A stretch of 64,000 nt of DNA from Mytilus galloprovincialis (GCF_965363235.1 NC_134850.1:34073102-34137101); one strand, 5' to 3'; shown: positions 11,165-22,903, counted from the first letter of the stretch. Translations and numbers: made by a program. The notes: a model not told the origin generated them from the sequence alone.

Positions 11165-11254
11165 TTATGATGTGGCAGCGAGCAGTGTCTCATGGAATCA
11201 TGTTCAAGTTGCCAAATTTCTCATTGAGGCATATTCACGAAATGTTGTCACTAA
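11165..11254 (+). CDS. Candidate exon, unidentified
   Basis: A good acceptor (TGTGTTGTGTGCAG, ending 11,164) precedes 90 bases that stay open in the frame YDVAASSVSWNHVQVAKF and continue to VVTK, ending at a GTATTA donor. Entry phase would be 2 and exit phase 0. Residue composition is more protein-like than the surrounding AT-rich ORFs. No neighbouring exon with matching phase was found, and phase does not link it to the exon at 20,681. I do not recognise the sequence; this could be chance. Confidence 0.3.
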
Positions 11255-11598
11255 GGTATTACTTCGTTTTCTGTCTTGTTAAAAAGGCGCGTTGACCCCC
11301 CCCTTTTATTTTTTTATTTTTGGTTTTTAATTATTGGCAGCTAGTGGCTGCCTGCAAAATAGCAAATTTTATTTTGAATGATCTGATATAAATAGGCTTA
11401 ATTCAAGCCGGCAAAATAGCCTTTTTCTATCGAAATGGCTATTCTGTATCTGTATCTGTATAAGGAATTCCCTCCTTCAAAGGAGCACTTCTTTTCAGAA
11501 TCGGTTCACAATATATATTTACAGGACTATATTTACAGGGGTCTTCGATATACAAAAAGTGCAAAAATCTACGCCCGTGGCGTGAATCTTGTCTACTT

Positions 11599-11862
11599 TC
11601 AATGGCCCTTTCGTTTGTTTGACGGCAGAGCTTTCAAAAGTTCATTTCTTTTAGTATGTAAAGCATAGCACAGTTTTCTATTTATATACTCTACTTTGAA
11701 GCAGTTGTCCATACATTTGCATCTACAGCCACATGCGCATAATAATCTACTTGGGTCTAAAATAAGCTGTTTATTTATTACTAAGCTGGTTAGGTTAAAG
11801 CATTTATCACAGTTTTTAATGCTACGAAGAAAGCAGTATAATTGCATCGGAACTAAACACAT
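11599..11862 (-). CDS. Small Cys-rich ORF, unidentified, doubtful
   Basis: An 87-codon minus-strand frame with a cysteine cluster CACGCRCKCMDNC at about residues 43-55 and a basic C-terminus. No signal peptide, no repeat hit in the window, and two short ORFs overlap it on the plus strand. It could be an exon of a minus-strand gene or a non-coding stretch. Cys spacing recalls metal-binding proteins but is not enough to assign a family. Confidence 0.2.
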   Translation of the reverse strand: MCLVPMQLYCFLRSIKNCDKCFNLTSLVINKQLILDPSRLLCACGCRCKCMDNCFKVEYINRKLCYALHTKRNELLKALPSNKRKGH

Positions 11863-11889
11863 TTATTCTAAAATACAGTTGTTGGCATG

Positions 11890-12160
11890 ACACGGGTTAT
11901 GTTCTTCTCATATATTTTATGATGGTATGATACTAAACCCCTAACGGGAAGGATTGTGCCTGATGTTCATATGATGAAATCATAATCTTTCAGTCAGTTT
12001 AATTGAAGTCTGGAGCTGGCATGTCAGTTAACTGCTAGTAGTCTGTTGTTATTTATGTATTATTGTCATTTTGTTTATTTTCTTTGGTTACATCTTCTGA
12101 CATCAGACTCGGATTTCTCTTGAACTGAATTTTAATGTGTGTATTGTTATGCGTTTACTT
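11890..12160. other. No gene
   Basis: AT-rich spacer; nothing recognised. Confidence 0.3.
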
Positions 12161-12164
12161 TACT

Positions 12165-12500
12165 ACATTGGTTAGAGGTATAGGGGGAGGGTTGAGATCT
12201 CACAAACATGTTTAACCCCGCCGCATTTTTGCGCCTGTCCCAAGTCAGGAGCCTCTGGCCTTTGTTAGTCTTGTATTATTTTAATTTTAGTTTCTTGTGT
12301 ACAATTTGGAAATTAGTATGGCGTTCATTATCACTGGAGTAGTATATATTTGTTTAGGGGCCAGCTGAAGGACGCCTCCGGGTGCGGGAATTTCTCGCTA
12401 CATTGAAGACCTGTTGGTGACCCTCTGCTGTTGTTGTTTTTTATTTGGTCGGGTTGTTGTCTCTTTGACACATTCCCCATTTCCATTCTCAATTTTATAA
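12165..12500. repeat. Family C dispersed repeat (mussel type)
   Basis: Contains 'TAGGGGGAGGGTTGAGATCT', 'CAAGTCAGGAGCCTCTGG', 'GGGGCCAGCTGAAGGACGCC' and 'TCTTTGACACATTCCCCATT'. The last block recurs at about 57,980-58,005. I recognise these blocks as a frequent mussel repeat. Confidence 0.7.
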
Positions 12501-12620
12501 TTCATGCAAGTATGGTATACGAGTATTATGCAGAGATTTACAATCTAGAATAAAAAGTTCAACAGTTTCTGAATTTTCATTGCAGAGAAGACAGGTTGGA
12601 TCTATTGAATTTTGGTTAAA

Positions 12621-13279
12621 CAGTCAGAGCTCAGACATAAATAAGTCTGAATCTGCTTTTGACTCATAGAGGTCTAAATTTGTAAGTTTTAGGATTTGTC
12701 TCCCTTTAATGCAAGACAAAATACGACTTTAATAAGTCAAATATTGTTAAGCAAGAAATGATTGACCAGAATCAAAAAGTTGCAAATATCGACTCCTACA
12801 AGTCGATAAGTTACCAAAATTGGTTAACTTCAAGACCCACGCATATTTATAAAAAGGTCATGCATCTAAATCAAATAATGACAACATTGAAAGCCAATGC
12901 TTTGTCTTCTAAAGAAAAATATGAATGAGAGTCTAAAAAATGGGGGAATCATGTTAATTAACCTTACAATGCAACCACCTGGATCCACACTTAATGAGGT
13001 AAAACATCTGTGTTTAGTAAGGATGTTCAATTAGATAATTAAATATAGATAGCTCAAGTCCTTGTGAACATTTAGACAGGTTTTTGCTGTCATAGGTGGT
13101 GTATTTTGGCCACCAAGTCAAGTTAAGTTTTTTCATCAACATAAATAGACCTAAACAAGTCTGTCATTTTGTGACTTAGATAAGTCTAAAATTGAAAACA
13201 CATTTTTATAATAAATACATGTTTTGACTTCTTTAAGTCAAAAACAGAAATCGACTTGTTTATGTCTGAGCTCTGACTG
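12621..13279. mobile_element. 659 bp TIR element, 5-bp target duplication TTAAA
   Basis: The ends are inverted copies beginning CAGTCAGAGCTCAGACATAA on both sides. TTAAA lies directly outside each end (12,616-12,620 and 13,280-13,284). There is no ORF, so it is non-autonomous. Inside are many short near-palindromes of the form GACTT-N4-AAGTC (for example near 12,731, 12,790, 13,182 and 13,228). I cannot assign a superfamily. Confidence 0.85.
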
Positions 13280-13284
13280 TTAAA

Positions 13285-13985
13285 TGCAGCCTTATTGCTT
13301 TGCAGATAATAAGTTCCTATTTTGCACCAGCAATAAAATTTATATTTCAAAAGCAAGTTTGATTTTATTTTTTTTGATTTTTTTTTAAGCTACCGGTACA
13401 TGTGATTGACTTTGTTATATTGTATAATGTTTTATCGAATTCATGATGCAAGGAATTTTTTTAACTTTAATTTTTTATCATGTTTATATAAACATACAGT
13501 TGAAAAATCTGAAATTTTTATTCTTTATAATGCATGCATGCATATATATGTATACAGCATTAATATTAAACTGACTGATTTTAGAAATAATTTCAGCTAC
13601 ATGTTTAGATATAATTTCATTGCAACAAATGGATGCTCAATATTTTTATTTTGTTTATTTCTTGTAATAAATTCTTACTATACAGTATGGTTATTTACAC
13701 TTTGACTAATAAAAAGTAAAAACACAAAAATACTGAACTAAAAATAATAAATGTTTTAATAAATCATATGTGTCTCAAATATTGTTAGCTGCTTTCCTAT
13801 TCAACTATACTGGTATACCAGTATTCATGTATTTTATTCTTTTATGTTAACATTGCACATTCTCGTAGTACTTTTCAAAAGTAAATATCAAATTTCACTC
13901 TCTACAAAGAAATGCCAAAAGAACAAATTCACTACTTATAGTATACAAAATACAAAATAGCCAGTTTTTTTCTTATTTCAGATTT
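13285..13985. other. AT-rich, no gene
   Basis: An open frame at 13,406-13,705 is Phe/Ile/Tyr-rich and looks like chance translation of AT-rich DNA. Confidence 0.3.
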
Positions 13986-13989
13986 CTTC

Positions 13990-14335
13990 AAATTTATATT
14001 TTTTGCAGAAAAAAAAGGGGGGCGGGGGATATCTTTTTAGGGGGTCAATATGCAACAGGATTGTGTATTGCACACAAGCAAAAAAAAGGGTGGGGCTAAT
14101 TTTTATTTTTTTTGGAGGGGGGGGGGTATTTTTATTATTATTATTTTTTGGGGGGGGTCAATTCGTAGCAGCATAGTGTGTTGCACAAAAGCAAACAAAT
14201 CATATCACCAATTCTAAGTTCTTTGACTACATTTATTCAGGGTTGGACCTCTGCGGTCGTATCCAGCTGCACTCAGCGAAGCAATTTATTGTCAATGTTG
14301 AAGGCCAATAGGTTGCCTATTATTGATTACATTTA
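13990..14335 (+). repeat. Family A, 3' part only
   Basis: G-rich runs, 'GGGGTCAATATGCAACAG', then 'TTCAGGGTTGGACCTCTGCG' and 'GTCGTATCCAGCTGC' match the 3' part of family A at 18.7-19.1 and 19.8-20.15 kb. Confidence 0.6.
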
Positions 14336-14344
14336 CTTCATTTG

Positions 14345-15990
14345 AAAGGAGTAGGTCCGGTAAGGGCCGATTTTGGCCTCAAATTTCAGGTTCATCTAAT
14401 GAAAGATTTTGGACACTTTTTAAACACTTAAGTGTCTATTTTAATTGATACAATTAGTTAATGTGAAAGATTTTAACTGATTTAGTTATTAAAAACGCTC
14501 CAATTCAAGCTTAAATATGAAAAATCTATCAAATATGCCAAAAACGTCACTTTTTCTGATGGTTTTTGTCAAAAATGAAAGTGGCCACATCCGTGTTCAT
14601 CCTCAACCTTTATATATGTTATGTAGTATCATCAAATACAACTTACATTTCAATATTATGAATGAACACGAATGCGGCCACTTCCATTCAAGACTGAAAC
14701 TGTCTAAAATTTAACTAAAATGCTCAAATTGTGAAGATTTCACTAATTTAGCATGACTTGAGTTGTCATACCACCAATTAAAAGTCCCTATCTGTTCAAC
14801 CAAATTTTGCAATTTTCACAGCTTTCTAAATATTTTACCTTAAGTTTAACTTCATAGAAACTAGGTATATCCTGAATCATACAGGTGTCACCTTTCTGCA
14901 TGCCAACTTTCATCATACATTCAAAATCATATAAGAAAGAAGAGAGCTTCAGAAAGGAGGTACCACTAAAAATAACCCCTGGTTTTCTGGAAATCTTAAA
15001 TTAGTATACTATGTAGCGCATTAATCCTCAATTTTTAATGCAAACTCATAGACAGGTAAATTTTGGCTCAAAATGGTCTTAATATATTTCTCTTTCAACA
15101 AAAGTTTCATTTCTGCAAATTTGTTGGTTAGTTTAGGTGAACAATGACATCAAATGCACTATTTTTTGTCCGAGTAGGCCTACTTTCACATACGTTCTAA
15201 ATTTGAGGGTGTAATTGGTGGTATGACACCTAAAGAGACAAAAAAAATGATTAGAAATCTTTTATTTTGCTTTATTCTTAATCCTTAGTCAATTTGTAGT
15301 TAAAAACAGCCTATCTGAGCATTATGCGACTTATATTAAAAATTTCACAGCTCAATTTAAACTGACTGTAATGTATGACTTTGATACAAAATACTTGAAA
15401 ATTTCATATTGGGCTACAGGAACATAAACTTTCAATATCAAGATCAGTTTTTGCTGATTTTTCCTTGTTTGTTCTACTTCTTTAAAGACTTTCCATAATT
15501 TTTGCAATGAATTTAGTAAAAAAATCCAAGGTATTGAAGTGTCAAGGAATATTGACCCCCCTTTTTTTTCATCTGATGTCAGTAAAGTACTAAAAATTTA
15601 TCAAAAGTGCAGTCATGGTCATTTAACTGTGTTTATTTACATCAGTTAATAAAATTTAAGATATACAAATTTCATTTGGAATAATAAATGCTACTTTTGT
15701 GAGTTTCTGCAGTGTTTACATTAGGCTATGCTATCTGCCAAGTACATAGTATGACGCAATGATATAAGGGGTAAATATCAAATAATTTCAATATATCTGC
15801 ATGACAAAATTTGTTTGGGGGGAGGTAAACAACTTATGTTTCAATGTTTTACACCACAGAATAACTTTCTGTGCATTTATAACATTTTTTAGGACATTTT
15901 TTATATAAAAGCATATTGTCAGGATGGGAAAAGCTAAAAATAGCTCAAACTCAAGTTTTAGGCCCTTAATTTGCAATATGTGACATTTTG
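14345..15990 (+). repeat. Family D dispersed repeat
   Basis: Starts 'AGGAGTAGGTCCGGTAAGGG' and ends near 'TTTTGCCACCAAAAAG'. It includes an inverted pair: GTCATACCACCAATTA at about 14,767 and TAATTGGTGGTATGAC at about 15,211. No coding signal. I recognise the opening block as common in bivalve DNA; the exact right border is unclear. Confidence 0.55.
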
Positions 15991-16054
15991 CCACCAAAAA
16001 GATTGATATGTGGCTACTATTATCTCAAATGATCAATTAAGACAAAAAAAAACA

Positions 16055-17010
16055 ATTGTTTTTATACGACCGCAAAAATTTTTAATTTTTCATCGTATAT
16101 TGCTATCACGTTGGCGTCATCGTCATCGTCCTGCGTCGTCGTCCTGCGTCGTCGTCGTCCGAATACTTTTAGTTTTCGCACTCTAACTTTAGTAAAAAGG
16201 AATAGAAATCTATGAAATTTTAACACAAGGTTTATAACCACAAAAGGAAGGTTGGGATTGATTTTGGGAGTTTTGGTCCCAAAATTTTAGGAATTAGGGG
16301 CCAAAAAGGGCCCAAATAAGCATTTTCTTGGTTTTCGCACTATAACTTTAGTTTAAGTAAATAGAAATCTATGAAATTTTGACACAAGGTTTATGACCAC
16401 AAAAGGAAGGTTGGGATAGATTTTGGGAGTTTTAGTTCAAACCTTTTCGGAATTAGGGGCCAAAAAAGGGCCCAAATAAGCATTATTCTTGGTTTTCGCA
16501 CAATAACTTTAGTATAAGTGAATAGAAATCAATGAAATTTAAACACAAGGTTTATGACCACAAAAGGAAGGTTGGGATTGATTTTGGGAGTTAAGGTCTG
16601 AACAGTTTAGGAATTAGGGGCCAAAAAGGGGCCCAAGTAAGCATTATTTTTGGTTTTCGCACCATAACTTTAGTATAAGTAAATAGAAATCTTTGAAATT
16701 TAAACACAAGGTTTATGACCATAAAAGAAGGTTGGGTTTGATTTTGGGAGTTTTGGTCCCAACAGGTTTTTAGGAATAAAGGGCCCAAAGGGTCCAAAAT
16801 TGAACTTTGTTTGATTTCATCAAAAATTGAGTAATTGGGGTTCTTTGATATGCCGGATCTAACTGTGTATGTAGATTCTTAACTTTTGGTCCCGTTTTCC
16901 AATTGGTCTACATTAAGGTCCAAAGGGTCCAAAATTAAACTTAGTTTGATTTTAACAAAAAATGTATCCTTGGGGTTCTTTGATATGCTGAATCTAAAAA
17001 TGTACTTAGA
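16055..17010 (+). repeat. Family A outer copy, left half
   Basis: Begins TTTATACGACCGCAAAAATT, then a GTC-rich stretch (16,110-16,162), then about four copies of a ~165 bp unit ('TTCGCACTATAACTTTAG', 'TTATGACCACAAAAGGAAGG', 'GGGGCCAAAAAGGGCCCAAA'), then the ~145 bp unit. It is interrupted at about 17,010 by a second family A copy and resumes at about 19,127. Confidence 0.85.
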
Positions 17011-17066
17011 TTTTTATACGACCGCAAATTTTGAAAAAATTTTCGTCGTATATTGCTATCACGTTG

Positions 17067-17107
<41 letters not shown>

Positions 17108-19126
17108 CGGCGTCCGAATACTTTTAGTTTTCGCACTCTAACTTTAGTAAAATTGAATAGAAATCTATGAAATTTTAACACAAGGTTTATGACCATAAAA
17201 GGAAGGTTGGTATTGATTTTGGGAGTTTTGGTCCCAACATTTTAGGAATAAGGGGCCAAAAAGGGCCCAAATAAGCATTTTCTTGGTTTTCGCACCATAA
17301 CTTTAGTTTAAGTTAATAGAAATCTATGAAATTTTGACACAAGGTTTATGACCACAAAAGAAAGATTGGGATTGATTTTGGGAGTTTTGGTTTCAATAGT
17401 TTAGGAATAAGGGGCCAATAAAGGGCCCAAATAAGCATTTTTCTTGGTTTTTGCACAATAACCTTAGGTTAAGTAAATGGAAATCTATGAAATTTAAACA
17501 CAATGTTTATGACCGCAAAAGGAAGGTTGGTATTGATTTTGGGAGTTTAGGACCCAACAGATTAGGAATTAGGGGCCAAAAAGGGACCCAAATAAGCATT
17601 TTTCTTGGTTTTCGCACTATAATGTTAGTATAAGTAAATACAAATCTATGAAATTTAAACACAAGGCTTATGACCATAAAAGGAAGGTTGGTATTGATTT
17701 TGGGAGTTTTGGTCCCAACAGTTTAGGAAAAAGGGGCCCAAAGGGTCCAAAATTAAACTTTGTTTGATTTCATCAAAATTGAATAATTGGGGTTCTTTGA
17801 TATGCCGAATCTAACTGTATATGTAGATTCTCAACTTTTGGTCCCGTTTTCAAATTGGTCTACATTAAGGTCCAAAGGGTCCAAAATTAAACTTAGTTTG
17901 ATTTTGACAAAAAATGAATCGGTTGGGTTCTTTGATATGTTGAATCTAAAAATGTACTTAGATTCTTGATTATTGAAGTTTTTTTGGTCCAGTTTTCAAA
18001 TTGGTCTACATTAAGGTCCAAAGGGTCCAAAATTAAACTTTGTTTGATTTCATCAAAAATTGAATCCTTGGGGTTCTTTGATATGCCAAATCTAACTGTG
18101 TATGTAGATTCTTCATTTTTGGTCCTGTTTTCAAATTTCAAATTCTACATTAAAGTCCAAAGGGTCCAAAATTAAACTAAGTTTGATTTTAACAAAAATT
18201 GAATTCTTGTGCCTCTTTGATATGCTGAATCTAAACATGTACTTAGTTTTTTGATTATGGGCCCAGTTTTCAAGTTGGTCCAAATCAGGATCTAAAATTA
18301 TTATATTAAGTATTGTGCAATAGCAAGTCTTTTCAATTGCACAGTATTGTGCAATGGCAAGAAATATCTAATTGCACAATATTGTGAAATAGCAAATTTT
18401 TTTTTAATTAGAGTTATCTTTCTTTGTCCAGAATAGTAAGCAAGAAATATCCTATTTGTGCAATAGCAAGAATTTTTTTTAATTGGAGTTATCTTTCTTT
18501 GTCCAGAATCAACTTAAATCTTTGTTATATACAATATACAATGTATATACACTTTTTACTACCAACTGATAAATTTAAATAATCTTTACCATTCAGTGAT
18601 AACAAGCAGTTTTTTTACATCTTAATATTTTATGATGTATTTAAATGAGTAGTTATTGTTGCAAACTCCATTAGAAATTTGAATTGATATCAGTTTTGAA
18701 AAAGGGAAACGGGGATGTGAAAAAAAAGGGGGGGGGGTTAAATTTTTCTCATTTCAGATTTCATAAATAAAAAGAAAATTTCTTCAAACATTTTTTTGAG
18801 AGGATTAATATTCAACAGCATAGTGATTTGCTCAAAGGCAAAAAAAACCTTTTAAGTTCATTAGACCACATTCATTCTGTGTCAGAAACCTATGCTGTGT
18901 CAACTATTTAATTTTAGATTTAAAAAGTTTGAAGAAGAAATCTTTAATTGATTTGTAAAATCTTGGCATTTGTTTTGTGTAAAAAAAAACCATGTAATGT
19001 CAAAAATTTGATCACAATCCAAATTCAGAGCTGTATCATGCTTGAATGTTTTGTCCATACTTGCCCCAACTGTTCAGGGTTCGACCTCTGCGGTCGTATA
19101 AAGCTGCGCCCTGCGGAGCACCTGGT
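17011..19126 (+). repeat. Family A inner copy, complete, nested in another copy
   Basis: Opens with TTATACGACCGCAAATTTTG, has a (GTC)n run (17,067-17,108), four ~165 bp units (17,125-17,720), the ~145 bp units (17,750-18,290), the 35 bp hairpin units (18,300-18,480), a G run, and closes with 'CTCTGCGGTCGTATAAAGC' and 'CCCTGCGGAGCACCTGG'. TATACGACCGCA and its complement mark both ends, like terminal inverted repeats. No protein is encoded. The poly-Val frame over the GTC run is an artefact. Confidence 0.85.
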
Positions 19127-20155
19127 TGATTATTGGCCCAGTTTTCAAGTTGGTCCAAATCGGGGTCCAAAATTAAACTTTGTTTGATTTCATCAAAAAT
19201 TTGATAATTGGGGTTCTTCGATATGCCAAATCTAACTGTGTATGTAGATTCTTAATTTTTAGTCCCGTTTTCAAATTGGTCTACATTAAATACCAAAGGG
19301 TCCAAAATTAAACTAAGTTTGATTTTAATAAAAATTGAATTCTTTGGCTTTTTTCATATGCTGAATTTAATTATGTACTTAGATTTTTGATTATGGGCCC
19401 AGTTTTCAAGTTGGTTCAAATCAGGATCCGAACTTATTATATTAAGTATTGTGCAATAGCAAGAAATTTTCAGTTGCACAGTATTCAGCAATAGCAAGAA
19501 ATCTTCAATTGCACAGTATTGTGCAATAGCAAGAAATTTTCAATTGCACAGTATTACGCAATAGCAAGAAATCTTCAATTGCACAGTATTGTGCAATAGC
19601 AAATATTTTCAATTGCACAGTATTGCGCAATAGCAAGAAATATCTAATTGCACAATATTGTGCAATAGCAAGAAATTTTCAATTGATTGGAGTTATCTTT
19701 CTTTGTCCAGAATAGTAGTTGAATCAACTTAAATCATTGTTTTATATAATACACAATGTATATTCACTTTTACTACCAACTGATAAATTAAAACAATCTT
19801 TACTATTCAGTGATAACAAAGGGAAAGGGGGATGTGAGAAAAAAAATGGGGGGGGGGGGGGGGGGTTAAACTTTTCTCATTGCAGATTTCATAAATAAAA
19901 AGAAAATTTCTTCAAACATTTTTTTGAGAGGATTGATATTCAACAGCATAGTGAACTGCTCAAAGGAAAAAAAAGTATTTTAAGTTCATTAGACCACATT
20001 CATTCTGTGTCAGAAACCTATGCTGTGTCAACTATTTAATCACAATCCAAATTTAGAGCTGAATCCAGCTTGAATGTTGTGTCCATACTTGCCCCAACCG
20101 TTCAGGGTTCAACCTCTGCAGTCGTATAATGCTGCGCTCTGCAAAGCAACTGGTT
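19127..20155 (+). repeat. Family A outer copy, right half
   Basis: Resumes with 'GATTATTGGCCCAGTTTTCA', which continues the sequence broken at 17,010, then carries ~145 bp units, seven 35 bp hairpin units (19,440-19,680), a long G run (19,848-19,866), and ends 'TCTGCAGTCGTATAATGCTG' to about 20,155. Confidence 0.85.
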
Positions 20156-20680
20156 GTCATATATTAAGCTCTTTTCTCATTTGAAATTTGAATTATTTCA
20201 TATTTTGTCATGGCACAGCCTTTTTAATAATAACCAACTAGATGGTATGGGATTTACTCATTGTTGAAGGCAATAGAAGACATATTATTGATAATCATAC
20301 CATAATCTCCTTAATAAAACAAACATCAATTATCAACTCATGATCCAAAGAGCCAAACTTAGTGGTACAGGCCCGAACATGATGACCATATATATAAGAT
20401 ATGTGCTTTGTCAAATAGAAATCAACTGTATGTAAGTGCACATATACATGTACATGTATCAGACTTTGATTAATACTGGAACATTCAAATCCAAATAAAA
20501 GATGAATTTTGGTCTGTTTTGGTAAGGTTTTTATAACAAGTCAATTTGCAAACAGTAACTGACTTTCCGTTTGGAGATTTTTTTCAACCCGAATTAGGTT
20601 AACAGATTGATCAATATTCATTTGCATATGGTCCTGGTCGATTTTTATCTAACACAGCTCAAATCTATTTATTTTTTCAG
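20156..20680. other. Putative intron, no repeat recognised
   Basis: AT-rich. Its right end is a usable acceptor (TTTATTTTTTCAG, ending 20,680). Confidence 0.35.
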
Positions 20681-20846
20681 AATCGAAACAAGTAGACTAC
20701 TTAACACAGACAGGGTGTCATAAACCCTGTATATGTAATACAGACCTCAACTTTTATGGTTTTGATAGTTGTAATTGTTTGCCATTTAATGGAGAATGTA
20801 TACCTGGAACAGTATTAGCTCTAAATGTATCATGTCTTACAGCTGA
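20681..20846 (+). CDS. Exon of an unidentified membrane protein: Cys-rich extracellular part
   Basis: Enters in phase 1 after TTTATTTTTTCAG and leaves in phase 2 at GA|GTAAGT. The frame reads SKQVDYLTQTGCHKPCIC, then ICNTDLNFYGFDSCNC and a further Cys pair, giving eight cysteines in 55 residues and an NVS glycosylation sequon. This pattern suits a disulfide-bonded extracellular module, but I cannot name the domain. The next exon in phase is at 22,003. Earlier exons, including the signal peptide, are not visible. Family unknown; an invertebrate-specific receptor is a guess. Confidence 0.55.
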
Positions 20847-22002
20847 GTAAGTTAACATGTAGGTCTTAATCTGGTTGGTGATACATATTTAGAGTTGTAT
20901 GTTTTGTCTTTCATTAGTGAATAAATAGCGAATACCATATGGCTTTTTCAATGCCACATCTGTATCAACCCTTGACTCCAATATGATACCTATAGTTCTG
21001 CTGCAGGAATTAACATAAGATGTTATGTGTATACAATGCTTCAGGAAAAATTAATTATCAGGAATGCCCAATAAAAAAAAAAAAGCCGAGGATTTATGAA
21101 TATGTAGAAACATTAGGATCTATAAATCCAAAAGAAACCTAATAATAGCAAAACTCATCAAAAATCAATTTTCCCAGAGGATAAAAAAACATGAGATATT
21201 TTTATTAACCACTCATGGTGCCCAAAACTTGAGCACTTCCATCAACGAGTTATTACACAATAAAACACAGTGAATGATTAGATTAAAGTACAATCAAACA
21301 AAAACATGAATACACATTTTTAAAATTAACATGTAAACAGTCATTGACAAAGCATTAAGTCTTTTGGAAGCCCCTGTGACCTGGAGGAAATTGCAAATGG
21401 GTTTTCTAATTCTTAATCATGTTTATAGACCTAGGGTATGGGAGACAACTCCTCATAATATGTTTAATGTTTCTAGAAGAGGAAGTTGGAACCAGTTATT
21501 GAATAACAAATTTGTTGCCAGTAATTGCATTTCTTGTAAAACAGTAATAAAGACTTAGATAAAAAAAAAACAAAAAAAAAAACATCCATAATGTTTTATA
21601 CAACAACAACACTGTATTTTAAGAGTGTTAAACAGTAAGTTATAAAAGCATAAACAAAAAAATATTGAAAAAAATAAACATGTCATACATTAGTATGAAA
21701 ATCAAGTATAATAATAATGTATAATACAACTGCATTAAATGTTAAGAAAAAAAAATTGTGGTCAATGGGAATATTCTGCATACTGTCTTATGGGAAATCT
21801 GTATTTCGTTAAGTATTTTAATTCACATTTCACCTTTAACCATGTAATCCATGCAAATCAATTTCCAACAAATAGCGATGAATCCACATTATATTGATTT
21901 TACAGTGAAATTTTCAAGACAAGATAAGTACTTTATAAATAGAATATTCTTTTTTTGCTTAACCATATCAATAATTGTACCTATAATTTTATATTTTTCT
22001 AG
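20847..22002. other. Intron of the membrane-protein gene
   Basis: Bounded by GTAAGT and TATTTTTCTAG. AT-rich with nothing else recognised; the small ORF at 21,364-21,558 lacks support. Confidence 0.45.
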
Positions 22003-22082
22003 GGAAGCTGTAGCTGTAGAAAGTTTAACAAAACCTGAGATTTCAGTTCATATTCCTATACCAATAGAGGAAACTACAGCAG
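22003..22082 (+). CDS. Membrane-protein gene, juxtamembrane exon
   Basis: Acceptor ATATTTTTCTAG, donor CAG|GTATGC. With two bases from the previous exon the frame reads EEAVAVESLTKPEISVHI then PIPIEETTA, leaving in phase 1. Pro/Glu/Thr-rich, as in a stalk between extracellular modules and a membrane span. The phase fits both neighbours (2 in, 1 out). Another open frame starting at 21,851 runs through the acceptor but is unlikely to be used. Confidence 0.55.
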
Positions 22083-22148
22083 GTATGCTACTTCCTTTTG
22101 ATATGAATTCTAAGAGATGTGATTGTAAATACTATTCATTATTATTAG

Positions 22149-22903
22149 CTCACCTGGCCCAAAGGGCCAAATGAGCTTTTCTCATTTCTTGGCATTATCG
22201 TTAACTTTTACAAAATATTTTCTTCTGAAACTTCTGGGCCAAATGTAATCAAACTTGGCCACAATAGTCATTGGAGTATCAAGTTTAAAAACTGTGCTGG
22301 GTGACCCAGCATCCAACCAATATGGCCGCCATAGCTAAAAATGGAACATAGGGGTAAAATGTAGATTTTGGCTCATATCTCTGAAACCAATGCATTTAGA
22401 GCAAATCTGACTTGGTTAAATTGTTAATCTAGTCAAGATCTATCTGCTCTTCAATTTTAAGATGAATCAGACAACCGGTTGTTGGATTGCTGCCCCTGAA
22501 TTGGTAATTTTTAAGGAAATTTTACCGTTTGATTATATCTTGATTATTTTTATAGATAGAGATAAACTGTAAACAGCAATAATGTTCAGCAATGTAAGAT
22601 CTACAAATAAGTCAACGTGATCAAAATTGTCAGTTGACCCCTTAAGGAGTTATTGCCCTTTATAGTTAATTTTTAACAATTTTCATAAATTTTGTAAATT
22701 CTCTGTAAATTTTTACAAAATATTTTCCTAAGTGTTTCTAATGGGTCAAATTCATTATAGATAGCAAGATCATTCAGTAAAGTAAGAACTTCAAACACAT
22801 CACCATCACCAAAACACAATTTTGTCACGAATCCATCTGTGTCCTTTGTTTAATATGCACATAGACCAAGGTGAGCAACACAGGCTCTTAAGAGCCTCTA
22901 GTG
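22149..22903 (+). repeat. Family E dispersed repeat
   Basis: Starts with the palindrome-like AGCTCACCTGGCCCAAAGGG and ends 'AGGTGAGCAACACAGGCTC' plus 'TTAAGAGCCTCTAG'. It lies in the intron just after the 22,003 exon. I recognise both ends from many bivalve sequences. No ORF. Confidence 0.75.

Noticed and set aside
13406-13705. 99-codon ORF
   Set aside because: Phe/Tyr/Ile/Asn-rich translation of AT-rich DNA, with no splice or motif support.
16886-17170. Open frame with a poly-valine run
   Set aside because: It is the translation of a GTC microsatellite in family A; other copies of the repeat do not keep the frame.
17893-18141. 82-codon minus ORF and plus-strand ORFs at 17.4-18.2 kb
   Set aside because: All fall in the ~145 and ~165 bp units of family A; similar frames appear and vanish between copies.
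19070-19126. GGTTCGACC as a tRNA-type B box, making family A a SINE
   Set aside because: No A box at a suitable distance, and the unit has inverted tips and internal arrays, so a pol III origin is not supported.
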